Source: Neospora caninum Liverpool
Lineage: Eukaryota; Apicomplexa; Conoidasida; Eucoccidiorida; Sarcocystidae
Direction: 5' to 3'
NCBI RefSeq assembly: GCF_000208865.1
Contig: NC_018392.1
Coordinates: forward strand, 1,818,793-1,882,792
DNA length: 64,000 nucleotides
Every line of letters begins with the position of its first letter. Positions within the stretch are counted from its first letter, which is position 1. The position numbers were made by a program, and so were the translations under genes. The notes under the pieces are model-generated. The model saw only the letters and a program-made list of their open reading frames with translations. It ran no database searches and was not told the DNA's origin. Positions 1 to 12,732 of the stretch are shown here, piece after piece.

Positions 1-3000
1 AAATCCGCGTGTATACGAGGGAACTGTGAGCAGAAGACCGAGTCCGCTCGCCGTGAGGTCATCATTGTGGGACGGGGCATCCTTCCTGTTGGAGGGCACA
101 AACCGCGTCACAGGTAATCGGTAAAAAGATGACAAGATTGAGCAGGCAGGCCCAGACGCGAAACTGCATATCTCGGTCATGCCTGAGAAGTCACGTTGGC
201 GTAGGATTAAAGGGCGTCTTGCTTTCGGCGAAGACACCTTCATGCCAGCACGCATAGTGGCGCCACGGCTGATTCCAGGGGAGACGCGGAAGAGGCAAAC
301 ATCGAATGCGGACGGTGCCGAATCAGTGAGCTGCATGGGCGCTTGGGCGAGCCCTCGCGGACTTGCAGCGGTCCGCCTTCTTTTGTACGACCAGCCACTG
401 CTGCGGGCATCGGCAAGAGGGAAAGCCCTGGCGCCGGTACTGACGGACACCGGATCACTATCATCTGGTAGCGAATGATCTCACGAGAAACGAAGTAGCG
501 CTCCGAAGCTCTGTTAGCCGGAATGCTTAGCAATTTCGGCGAAACACGTCACTCTCGAATTACGGAGGCACCGCCGACAAACGCCGTGCTCCGTATCGTT
601 GAACGGGGTGCTGGCGAGGCTTTACTGCGTTTTGCAATTGAGGGTCAGTTTTGGCGATGGTTATGCAAGTGGCTATCGACGGTGGAATCTAGCGGCGAAA
701 ATTGGTTGGTGGATTCTCCGGACTTCAGGACGCCGCAGATAAACTATGCAACCAACATCCAGGCTAACAAGTTCGCCGGCATATGGGATCGGCATTCAGC
801 TTCGGACTGTCTGACTCGCGTCGTACAGGCGCAGCAAGTCGTGGAACCGAGGAAGACGTTGACGCTGAGCAACACTCTAGACCTCCTGGTCTTGTGTGCG
901 CTGTAAAAGGAAGCATGACGGGATGAAGGCGCAGTTGCAATAATAACAACGCGCAGCTGATTTGAAAACTTTCCAGGAGTGAATATTAACAACAATCGCT
1001 GGAGCCCGAACGCCTCTATGTGTTAAGCGGTGAAAGAGGAATTCCAGGTGAAACCCCACCCAGCGTTGGCGGTGACGCGAGCACGCTGCGAAAGAAAGCT
1101 CCCTCGGCTCTTCGGAGCCGCTGCGCATGAAAAGGACGTTTCAGAATCCCCCAGATGTCACGCTAGGAAAGCAGACTCACAGGGAACCTGTTGGCGCATC
1201 CTGAGCCACAAGGTGTAAAAGTCGCCATATCCCTAAAAAAGAACTTCCTTCTTGCCAGCTCGTCTCTCCGTGCCGCGGGCGATGACATCCAGCCCCGCTT
1301 CTTTTAGCCGCGGTTGACAGAATCCCGGGGAACATTGCGAATGAGCGTGCAAAGGAGTAGATCGCTTCCGCGCTGCAGTGGCCTGCCGCTGCCTGTCACG
1401 GCTCATCGGCGGCGCGCTTAAGCGGAGGCTTATGCGCACACAGCTTCATTGCGAATGTGTAGAGCCACAAGAACTGCGTTGCTCGCGTTCTGTCCCAAAA
1501 CGTGAACCGAAACGCTGGGAAACGAGCCCTAGCCGCAAGAAAAAAACTGACCGAATTGCTACAATCAAGCACGCTCGGAACCAATACCATAGGCGAAAAC
1601 AGTATTCGATCATGTACGCTGTTGACAATTTTTCTCTTCATTTCAGAGTCCGCTTATTTTGTGACGGGAGCGAGACGAATGCAAATCCCGTGTTTCCCTC
1701 CCAGGACGACAGGCGCACAATGCGAGCGATGAGTCAGCTGTCGAAGTCGCGCGAGTGGACGGCGGTGCCCTACGGACAGAGCAGGCAAGGAGTTGTGCAG
1801 ACCAGCATGTTTAGCCCGCCAGAAGCATCTGCCCGTTCATCGCGCCTCAAAGTGGAGCCACATTTTTGACCCTCTCCTTTAATTATGTCTGGCAGAGTCG
1901 ACCCCGGAATATGGACCAGCTGTGAAACTCGCCCGCTGGACGCTTCTGTGTGAAAGCTGTATGGGAAGAAGTGTTCACCAGGAGTTGCTGCCCGAGTGAG
2001 ACAGAACGCTGCGGCCTCGGTTCCCGCCTGTAGGTGCCTGAAATATCGTCAGGCTTTTTTCATTGCGTCAGTGTCACTCTCTTCTTCCTCACAATACGCC
2101 AGAAGCAGAACGCTGTTATGTCCAGCACCACCAGCTCTTTAGCGTCCAGTTCACGAAGATTCCGTATTGCTCCCGTGGCAGTCGAGTTCGGAGACAGACT
2201 AGTGCTACCGATCCAGGACGAGCAAATTCGGGTGTGAGGGGTAGCATGAAGGCATGAGAACGCGCACTAGTGCCCTTTACTCGCCAGAAAATATCACACA
2301 AGCATGACAGGATTCAGGCGCGCACTGTTGGAATGAGTGTGGTGTAGCCCGAAGTGTCCAGTAACCTCCAGTCCGATACCGCTGTTTCCGAAACGACGCG
2401 ATGCAGCTTAATTCAATACAGGCCGTTTTTTTTTGGTGATGCAAACTGCGCGCATCTTCGTCGGCGTCGAACCAGGCGGTGTGCTTGTTAATGTGCCGAT
2501 GTTTCAGAGGGAAAACGTCGAGAAAGGGCGCATGGTTGGCTGTGTACGGTAGCTTCTGACGTCTGGTGGCCTGCAGGTACCTACCGCCCGTCTGAATGTC
2601 AGACCGATCAGACTTTGCCTGTCGCAACGCAAAGGCCATTTCGATTATGGTCGGCGTGCGGGTAGCGCCAGAAACTGTCGTTCGGGCACGGAAGCAAGTA
2701 AGCGAAGACCGCAGTAGCAGGCGCATCGCGTTCACACAGCAAGCCTCCCTATTTTCTCGGGTTCTGGACGGGCTGCCGCGGAATCTTCAGTTTGCGCCTC
2801 TTCATGGTTAACGTTCGCTCAGGTCACACGGTCCGGGTTCTCCACGACACACTCTTCCAGCGATACGATAAGACCGACCGTCTGCGATATCGGTATCGAG
2901 TCCTGTCTCCAGGTCGATTCATCCGGACCATCACCACAAGTGCTTTCGCAAATTTCCTTCTCAGCTAGCATTAGCAATAATTTTCAGAATGGCTCAGATT

Positions 3001-6000
3001 CTACTCCGCGCCCCAAAATCGGGCGCTCCGGCTCCAAACGGAGTTTCACGCCTGTTACGTTCTGAGTTCGAACGTGAGAAGAAAGGTTTCGAGAGAGCCA
3101 CAGACTTCCAGTGGGCTCACGCTTTTGGACTACGTCTATGTAGGTTGAAGCCAAGCGTGGCTCCACAACGTGATATTGCTTTACATTCCCACGCTGTACT
3201 TCGCCTCACGAGAACTCCCCTATCTGCTTGGTATCAGAAGCGGGATCGCAGGGGGAAAGGGACTAACCTCCCCCTAATTTGAGAAGCGGATGGAAAGTCA
3301 GATACGCAAAGCCCGGCGCACCATGCTTCTGTGACCGAGCTGAGAGCGAGATAACGGCGTCCGAACCTTCATGCCGGCAGACACAGAAGCCGTATCAGGG
3401 GAAACATCTGTCATGGCAACTTACGGCGGCCTAGCTCGAATCGCCAGGCGGTAAAACCGTTCGCTGCATCGGCATCAACATGCCATTTCATAGAGGCCGG
3501 CTTTGCCATCCATTTCGATGGGACCTAAAGTTAACGTTTATCTATAGGCGCTTGCTGGTGGCACCTAGTAGCGTCGAACGACCGACGCCATTGCGATGCC
3601 GCGGGACTGGTGGCTCCGCGCCGATGGCTAAAACAGCTTTGGTCCCCAAAAAGTTTTACGTTAAAGCTGTGCGAAGATGTACTAGAAAACGCAGCGCCCC
3701 TCTGATACGCTGTGGCTCGCGCTCCTTCTTCCACGAACGTCACTGTGTGGTATTCAAAGCCTTTGCGGCTTCGTATTCACCACGCCGAGGTCTAATATCT
3801 CATGCTGGTCTGCTGCTTCTTTAAGTTCACGAACAGCGACATGCCCAGCCCTGCTCCTATTTAACCAGGAAGCTCTCATTTCGAGAGGATTTATATGGCG
3901 GACGAGGAAACGAGAGGCACTCCGCCAGCTCGAGGCGAATAGCACTCTATTATTCATCGGGTGGCCTGGCGCCTTCATTCGTTTCGTTCTCTTCGCCTAC
4001 CTTCTGAGACTTCCTTTCTGCAGCATTGAGTCGCTTTTGAACGCGCCAAGGGGTGAAACCCCAGATGGGGCCAATTTTTTCAACTCAACATTATACACAG
4101 GAAAAATGGAGACAAATGAAGAGAACTGGAAAGCTACACTGATGACAGACTTTCCAAACCTACCTACACGTTGAACTATCGTGATGCCAAACCCAGGCGC
4201 CAGGTTATTCGAGATGAAAAAGAATACGGTGCACCCTTCTTTACGCAAGATTTCCATGATGAATCCGACGTTACAAGAGTTCCAGGACACTTGTTGAAAG
4301 TAGACGTCTCTGTACATTCCTCAATGTATCATCGCCAAGATTGCCGGACTCATTCAAGCTTGAAGGCACGGGTTCCACAAAAACTAACATGAGGTTGTGT
4401 TGGCTGCTCCATTCCTTACCAAAGTGCGACCACTGAATTGAGTCAGCAGTTTCACCATAACTCCTTCCGTGGAGTTTCTCTAAGGATAGGTTTCTGCGAG
4501 CGGCAGTCGTTCGACAGTCCTTGGACGTTGAAGCGTTTTTGCCCGATCTACCCTCCTCAGATGAATAGAAAACGAATACCTCAGTGAAATGGGATCCTGA
4601 CACAACCAACACCCGTGTCGGGCACTGGGAACAATGATGCACGCTTTTAGGGTAGAAGGTAGCTGGCCCAGCAAACACGGTGATGCGCTGCACAGCATTC
4701 TGTTTAAACACGCAGAAACAGCTGGAGACGGAAGATGGAGTTAACACTTATATTTCCGTTTCGGTACAGTGTCGTAGCGGCGAAACGCCCCACTGATCGT
4801 ACCCTCCAATGATATTCTACGCGACCGATGATCTACAGATTTCGCCAATTAAGTAGTGCTCGTCACTAAATACTGGCCTCTGTGACGGAGATGCGAGTAT
4901 TTAAGCAAGAGCAGCTTGAAAGGAGGAACCCAGTGGTGACCACGCCTAGGAGGCAACGGCAACACTGGCCAATTCAAACACATTGCCATCAGAGGGAATG
5001 TACCGGTCTCCGACTCTGCATATAACTACAGCTAAGGCAATAGCGACACTCCGTATATTCTGCGTTCCAATACTGGCTATTCTAGTTTTCTACCCCTCAT
5101 TCTCACCAGATATTCACTCGCTGGAGCGACGCAGATTTTCCGAAAACATTAGCTAATGGCGCCAACAAGTTTCACTCCTGGCACTTCCATGTTCATTCAC
5201 GCTTCGAAGACGTTACATCCGGTACGCTTTCATGATAGTACACGTCAGCAGGTTACGACAGACGAGTAAAACGGGACGGCAAAGACTCGGAGTCCGAGAC
5301 CACGGTTTTTGTTCCAATGGGGAATCCGGTGGGCCGATTGACAGACCCATGAATGAGACACTGTAAGACGTCAAAATTCAATTTACCTCTGTTAGCTGAT
5401 TTGCGACATGCGAAAGCACAGCGATGCGGAGACGTGCTAACTGGGCCCGTTTAACGTCTTGGGCCGGAAACATATGAGCGGCTCATGTTCTTGACTGGTC
5501 GCAGGGACGCTATGGTCATCTCCATACCGGAGACTCGGAATACCTCTGTTCAGCTCGATTTGGATCAAAATCGTGACTTCGCTGTATATACCCCTAGGCG
5601 AAACTCGAATGTGACGAACCGAACGGGTCACCGATATTCGCCTTTCTTTAAGTAACGATGACTGCGATCGGTGGTGGGTCCGGAATGCAGCCTGTCTAGG
5701 GATCCTGCCGAAGGTGCAGCGCCACAAGCCAGCATCTGTTACTCTTATTCGCTCGCTGCAGCAAGCACACAGCTCTCACAACGCCTTGAGATGGACGCGG
5801 AAAAGGAACCTCAGTGTACGGGAGAAGATACGTGGATCTCAAAGGCGATAAAGTCCATCCCGTACAGCAGAGCCTTCACAAGACTTCGCTCTTTGCTGCC
5901 TAAATCAAGGCACTGCCGGTTAAGAGCAGATTTGCTTACGTCATGAGGCAGGACATCTAAGGTCTTAGAGTTTTTGGTGGTCGTAGGAGGATCTAAAAGG

Positions 6001-9000
6001 GGCATACCGGGGCAAAGCCTTGCTTACCATACACGATAAGACTCAGGCCCGTGAAGTGCGCGATGGTTGGGATGACATCCGTTATGGAAGGAGACAGTGA
6101 CACGCTGCGGAGGTTGGCCAATAGGCCTCCACACCCTCCAACATTTTAAGTAGCTTGCATGGAGGCCCCAGTCGACCTTTGCCCTCTCAGGTTTTGGGAC
6201 CCTGGAGGATGGTTGTCTGCGCGAGGGTCGGTCGTCCTCCTAACCGGGTGGCGGAAAGTCAAGTAAATAACGTGGGGGTTAGCCGAAGCAGTTTCAGTTT
6301 CGAGGGAGGAATCGACGTTGTCATCAATCAGTTGGTGGCAGAAGACATGAACTGAGCTTCATGAAGCATACCTTAGAAGACAGAGTCTATCCTCTGAAAA
6401 AATCGTTATCTCGCTTCATCCACAGCATTGAGCAACCTAGTCTCCGCAAGTGTTTTTCTGTTGTGGGAATGGTGCATGTTGACCTTAGAACAACCACGCA
6501 AAGGGGGGGGGGCCCAAGCTGCTTCAGCAAAAGCCAGAAGCACAGACGAAAACTCCTCGCTTAAGCTGATCAAGTCATACGTCTTAGGCACGTCGTCTGC
6601 AGTAATCACGAATACAGGAGGGGTTGTGGTAGCAACTTTACATGGCGACTATACGGAGTGGCTGTGACGCATGCGTGCTGTGCAAATTATTTTACCATGC
6701 TCAGATTCTGGCTGTCAAGCTCCCCTGTCAAACGCTCGTTCGCTGCATAGGGCTCTCAACTCTGTTTTACCTCAGACTTGAAAAAACAGTGTTTGGGTGT
6801 GCTGTGCCAACCTGGTGGTGCTGCTCTTACTGACATTATGGAATATGGTCGCTCATAGGCAGTGATGCAGAAAAGATTGCTGGCGCCTAAGGGAGCTAGA
6901 ATAAACAGACATGAGGTTTGTCGTGAGAAACAAGTGCGTCGACAAGCAGACGGCAGAACGTGGCCAGCTGCGTTGTCAAACCAGCAGGACACGACTGTGC
7001 CGTGACGGCGATCTATCGCGTTCTTCAATTTCGAGACAGTTCCCGGCTAAGCATCTCTTTTCTTTGAAACATACTTCAGTTCTCGCTGTTAGTATATCCT
7101 CATGGTACCAGAAGTCACGTGGACTATATAGTGTAACGGGTCCCCATGATGATTGAACAAGGTATTCACACCGACGAATGATCTGCTGCATCGCCAACTG
7201 GTGCCAAAGCGCCAGAACGTAAAAATGCATTTAGAAGTAAACTCTCTCTCGTTCTTCCCGTGGCAAACGGAAACGGTTTTTATAGTAACAAGATGTGAGT
7301 GCTCATGGCAGAATAGAATTGGGGCAAAATCGTGTTAATATATTCATCAGAAGTACCAAGTTCACGCTCATGGATCCAGTGTCCAGGGCTACCTGGTGCT
7401 TAATAACGATCCCATCTTCCAGCTTCTAATCCTCCTGTGTTTTTTTCCCAGCTCTGAGAATTTTGACAGGTTCGCATGATGCTGATGCATTTTCATCACG
7501 TATATACCGATCCCGAACTCTCACTGAGGCGCATTAGAGTGTGACAGCTCTGTCTTTTTCCGATATACAGTGTCTACTCAACACAGCAGCTGGCTCACTC
7601 CCGGAAGAAAAAGTTAGTTGCAAATTTCAGCGCATTCGGCGGGGTTTCCCATAGGGCAGACAAGTTGCAAAGTTGGAAGAACGCTCCTTGCGAGGTCCCT
7701 GTACTGAAGTATGCTTTACCTCCGTCGAGGGGTGTCATTCGAGAGGTAGACATGTGGTTCCATGTCACCGGTCAAAGTACCTAGCTGGGCTCCGATAGAG
7801 CCTATCTGTTGCTCTTCATATTACGTGTATATCTTACCTGGTATGCTCAGCTTCAGCATATCTCCAGCAAAACTTGCTTGTCAAATTGATGGAGGAGTTC
7901 GGGCAGCAAGCACGCAAGAAGAACCTTGCCGCAAGTGAGGCCGCAGCGGCCGACGGAAACCTTAACAGGGATAAGTCGTACCCCTGACTTTCTGGAAGCT
8001 TGGCATGGTGGAAATCGAATGCTATCCGACAGCGCTACTGATTGGGAATATCTCAGCCCCTATGACTCTCCTTTACCCTGCTACTGCGTGCCTCTGACAC
8101 AAATGCAATGCGATTAAGCTCAAGGAGCAGTGCGAGCGTGAGTTTCTATGAAAGAGAAGAAGCTATGTAGTCACCCATTATTGTGCCACTAACATTATAT
8201 CCGAAGCAGTTCAACGGTTCAACTCGCAGCCCCCTGCCAAAGAGCTGAAACCTAATGGTTGTCGTGCTCATGATGATGTCGTAATCTTTCAGGGTGTTGC
8301 GCTCCCTCATAAAGTGCGCTGGCTGTCAGAAATATTCATAGAGCTTCCCCAAAGTCCGACGGAAGTCACACCAGGGACGCTGCTACAAAAAACAGGACAA
8401 GACACGATTGTTAGCTCGTTAGCTGCTTGCCTGGATGCCTTAAGCAACAAACAGCGTGAGACAAAACGCGACGAGGTGGAATGAATAAACAGTTCTTCAC
8501 TGTTCGCTCGCTGGCGATGGCACGGCTACAACAACATGGCCAAGCATGTGTTGGAGCCGATCGGTGCTGGATAGCAAATCACCAAACTGCTCAAATGCCT
8601 GGTAACCGGAGATCCCCCGTAGGCCTCACCAGCTGCCGGCGCATTCACTTAAATATGCTCTGGCGCCACGGTCGAGTCCCAGGTTAATGAGTGTAACTGA
8701 ACAGAACACGAGCCTTGTGTAGCATATATAGGATGGGTGGCGGAAAGAAAACTGGTGTAGGTCAGCCCGACAGCAACATAGCCCCCGCCTGTAAATCGGC
8801 AACTTTGACATGCATGTGTCTTGTTAAAGTGATTTCCACAATTTAGGTCGTGCTTCTAGGGTTGTAAACATTACCTTCTGCATCCAATTTTCATTTACCT
8901 CCACATCTTGGACTACGAGTTTAGCCCCAGTATGTCTGTCTATGACGCATACAGATACTATTGTGCGGTCACATGACGATTATCCTTTAGTTTGTGCATT

Positions 9001-10217
9001 TCCAAGCGTTCCATCATGCATAGGAGAAGCCAACAGCTATGCAATTCAATACTGAAGATTGTATTGGATACCCAGAAAGCTGTGCGCCCAGTAATAAGAC
9101 TCATAAGTCCAAGGGTGGGAAAGACTAATCAGAGAACAACTGAAGCTACAGACTCGTTGTTGTTTCGTTCTTAGCTGACTTCGCTTATCCTTGTTAGAGT
9201 AGGACGAACGTACCAGAAATCGTGAACGGTGTAACATTAAGAAAATATAATGGAGATTGTCGATGGGACAATCAATCTGACAGAGGCAAATAACCAGACA
9301 GGGACTACGAGTTTTCAACGATTTATCGTGCTGGGGACGGATATGCTCCATATGACATTACCATTTTCGATCGTATAAAATGCAAAAGGACGCTGGGTCA
9401 AGTGAGGGCAATAGTGCTATATCCTAACATAAGTTGTGTTTGAGTTCTGATCCTTTATGATACGACCCGACATCTAGAATGCAGTTCCGCTCATGTCGAT
9501 TTGGAGGAAAATGTACGTGGGTACAACAAACACTCTGTGATGATATCGAGAAGCCCTCGCGTGGGAAAGGTTGCATGGCCTGACTCTAGGCACTGAAGAA
9601 CTTGTATAAGGCAGTACCCAGACACAGGATTTGGCAGGGCAGACGCAAGGCGCCTACAGATGTCTATAAATTTTGATGGTTCTGATTGAGATGGGATTTG
9701 AATATCTGAACAATGCAGGGTCCCTTGCAGGTCACGAATGGTTTTCTTCGTGAAAAAAGTATGTGCGTGTATGCCTACTAACGGCGCAATGCTTTGGACT
9801 TCCAGCTGACATGGAAGGGTGCGAGCGATACAGCTCCCTCTATTTTCGACAGTGCATCCTCCCTTTTTTCCTTTTCAGGTATTTTCATTTAACAATCACC
9901 CCCCAAGGCCGCCCAGTGCGCCGATGACGTAGTGGTCGATGAAATCCAATGTGACACAGTCTGAGACCCGGTCACACATCGCCTTCGTGGGCCATAAACG
10001 GTTTACGAAGTTAGTCTGGTGATAAAAACGGTGATTCCATAGCCAACGAAAACTGATTGAGAACTTTACGAAAGCAGCATATCTTGAAAGACGACACCCG
10101 CACTACTTCGGCTGTTTCTGATACGTTCGGATGCACTCCACTCTCTCACTCAAGATTCCGATTCCAAGCTCTCTGAAGTATAGGTTATATAATGGAAAAA
10201 CGCAGTAACAAATCCAC
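1..10217. other. Gene-free stretch, about 10.2 kb
   Basis: I find no coding region here that I can support. All open frames are short, mutually overlapping and of chance-like composition; none shows a recognisable family motif or joins to a neighbour through plausible splice sites. Base composition is visibly more AT-rich than in the exons to the right, with many stop codons in all frames. A run of ten G occurs at 6503-6512. I looked for tRNA-like T-arm boxes and found none with a matching stem. The right end must contain the 3' untranslated region of the minus-strand gene that stops at 10218. The rest could be spacer, long untranslated sequence of a gene outside the window, or a non-coding transcript; the sequence does not decide. 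Confidence 0.6.
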
Positions 10218-12732
10218 TTAAGCCTCCCAGTCGTCAACATGATATTTTCCTTCTCGATCGGTTCTCTTGAAGTGATGGGCACCAAAACAATCACGCTGAG
10301 CCTGGACGAGATTCATTGAAAGGCGGAGGCCGCAACTCGAGGCCAGGTAGTTGTACGAAGCAGAGTGCGCGGGAAGAGGAAGGGTAGTTTTGACAGACGG
10401 TGCATCCCGATGGGAGGTTCCTTTTCCCAAAGATAAGCTGATAACTTCTTGCAATGCAGGCAGGTATCTTTGGATCGTGCCACTTATCCTGTAGAAACAT
10501 ATTGACGGATGGAAGCAGTCCAGTCTACAAAATGTCGCGAGAGCGACAAAATAAAAGGGAAACGTGGACTTACTCTTCAGAGAGGAGGATGTTTTCCAAG
10601 TTGGGGTTCTTCAGGAAAGCGTGTTGCATGACTTTCAGGAAGTCACACTCGATCACGCAACCAGCTGAATAATAGAAAGCCATACACCAACAAAAATCGT
10701 ACCACCATGTAATCAACCATTTTTCGGACGTGGCAGAAGGGGAAATCTGTAAAACTGGAAAAAATTGCTGTCCATCGCGTCTTACCTTGCCAAATTCGTG
10801 ACACCTCAGACAAATCTAGCGCCCATCCTTTTTCGCGGGAGATAACATGCAAGAGGTGCATGCCTTCAGCGAAGCAGCAGATTCTTCCACAAACCAATGC
10901 TCTTCTGATGTTCTCTGCAACATGGTAACAAAAATGTGCACGGGCAGCAAAGACAAGATGCATACTATGACTGTGATATATGCGACTTCTCCATCAAAAG
11001 AGCAGCTGGTATCTTACCGATATCCTTTTCCCTCGTGGAATGTGCGGATTTCTGAATCGAAGGCCAGTTGTCGGAGTAAACGGAGCCCATCTCCTGCCGT
11101 AGAGGCAGGTTTGAACATATATATCGCATATCCAGGGCAGCTGTAATTGTCGGCACAGCCACACCCAAGTCCGCTGCTTGTTGCATGGTCCATTTGCCTG
11201 TTCCTTTTGATCCGGCTGTGTCGGCTATGAGATCCAAGAGATAACCTGTAAAAAATAGTCAAATCAAAACACACACCTTGCTGCTGGTTGAGGAAACAGA
11301 TAAGATGCTCTTACGGGGGGGATCCGAGGAAAGCAGTGGCTATAGTAAGTAGGTATAAAAATAAACCAGACATCCAAACGGTAGATAAACAACTATAACG
11401 CCATCTATACAGTACTCGAGTTATGTGAATATGAACAAGAATACGAAACAGACCCAAGAAGACAGTCGTCCTAGATTCGCTACTATCTTATACCTTACTA
11501 CAGGACTGACTCTATGCTTTTACTAAACCAACAGTTTACATGACGAGAGCTTCCAAGCGAACATCTTGATGAGAGGCAATACCTCACCTCCGGTAAAGCT
11601 ATCCTTCTTGCGGACAATACTGGCTGTAATGCCAATGAGATAGGAATGAAGTTCGCCTTCATTCCACTTTTTATATGTGTCATGGAGTTCTTCGTTGCTC
11701 AGCCCGAAGCCGTATTTGAGGAGTTGGTGGGCCTGAGAGGAATGTGCAATCGAAATACAACACCACCGTATAAAACGTTCGTACGGCGAGAGGGGATACG
11801 AAGATGTCCTACCTCTGCAATGAGTTGCATATCGCCATACATTATGCCGTTGTGGACCATTTTGACGTAATGCCCAGCGCCGCATGGACCTAGATGAGTG
11901 ACGCATGCGTTTTGCCTCTCCCCGTCATTGACGGTGAGAGCACCTGGAGGAGGAATGTTCTTTGACGAGTCAATCTTTCCTGCGAGCTGAACGAAAATAG
12001 GCTCCATCAGGCTCCATGCCTCCTGGCTTCCACCAGGTGTCAGTGGAGGTCCAGAGCGGGCACCTTCCTCTCCAGCACACAGACCAACGTCCATAAACCT
12101 GCGAGATAGAGAAGGCATTGGACAGAACAAAGCAACCATGGGCATAAGCGGACATCTACGGAATTTGCAGACGAGTTACTTACAGGACGCCTTTTGAAGC
12201 ACACCGCTGTTCCCGTTTTTCGGACAGCTCAAAGAATTCATTTCCTGCATCCACTAGGCAGTCACCTCTGTCCAGCTTAGGGAGCAGGTGGTTGATGAGC
12301 GCATCGACTGGAGCTCCTGCCTGCGAGTCGTACAAAAAAAAGTAGGACACCGTGGACACTTTTCGTCTTAGAGGGTCAAAATAGATACCTTACCTCGATA
12401 ACCATAATAATTCGTCGCGGCGTTTTCAGCGAGTCTACCTGAGCAACAAGCCAACAGTTGTAGCAACAGACTGAGAATGACAGATCATTATTGTTGTTCA
12501 GCATACGTTGTCAGCTTAGGCTGGATGGAAACTAGTGACTCACAAAGTCGTTCAGCGTCCGCGCTCCATAAATACTTTCTCCAAGATTCTCTTCCTTCGC
12601 CCTTTTCAGCGCTACGTCTATCTTTGTAGAAGTACGATTGCACACAGAGACTCTTATGCCCCGACTCGCGAGGTTCAGAGACAGGCCGAGGCCCATTACT
12701 GCAAGACCGTAAATTCCAACGTCACACGACAT
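10218..12732 (-). CDS. 6-phosphogluconate dehydrogenase (decarboxylating) family protein, divergent
   Basis: The family oxidises and decarboxylates 6-phosphogluconate to ribulose 5-phosphate, making NADPH in the cytosolic pentose phosphate pathway. Nine exons join in phase: 12732-12544, 12438-12394, 12320-12184, 12098-11813, 11732-11588, 11245-11018, 10914-10786, 10664-10574, 10488-10218. They encode 506 residues, close to the usual 470-490. The start ATG sits directly before the Rossmann motif GLAVMG (residues 9-14), followed by the NADP-type NRT. Later come [12 protein letters not shown] (K203, H206, N207), KGTGKWT, and the C-terminal QAQRD and GAHH that reach into the partner subunit. Several catalytic positions differ from the family: Met210 replaces the Glu of NGIEYGD, the VSGG loop reads LCAG (residues 130-133), and the Lys of the VKAG loop is Glu78. 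About 17 residues are inserted near residues 155-180. The family call is secure; catalytic competence is not. It may be a second 6PGDH isoform. Confidence 0.93.

Noticed and set aside
10218..12732. 6PGDH-like locus as a pseudogene
   Set aside because: All nine exons keep frame, splice signals and length, and most family motifs survive, so a functional but divergent gene is more likely than decay.
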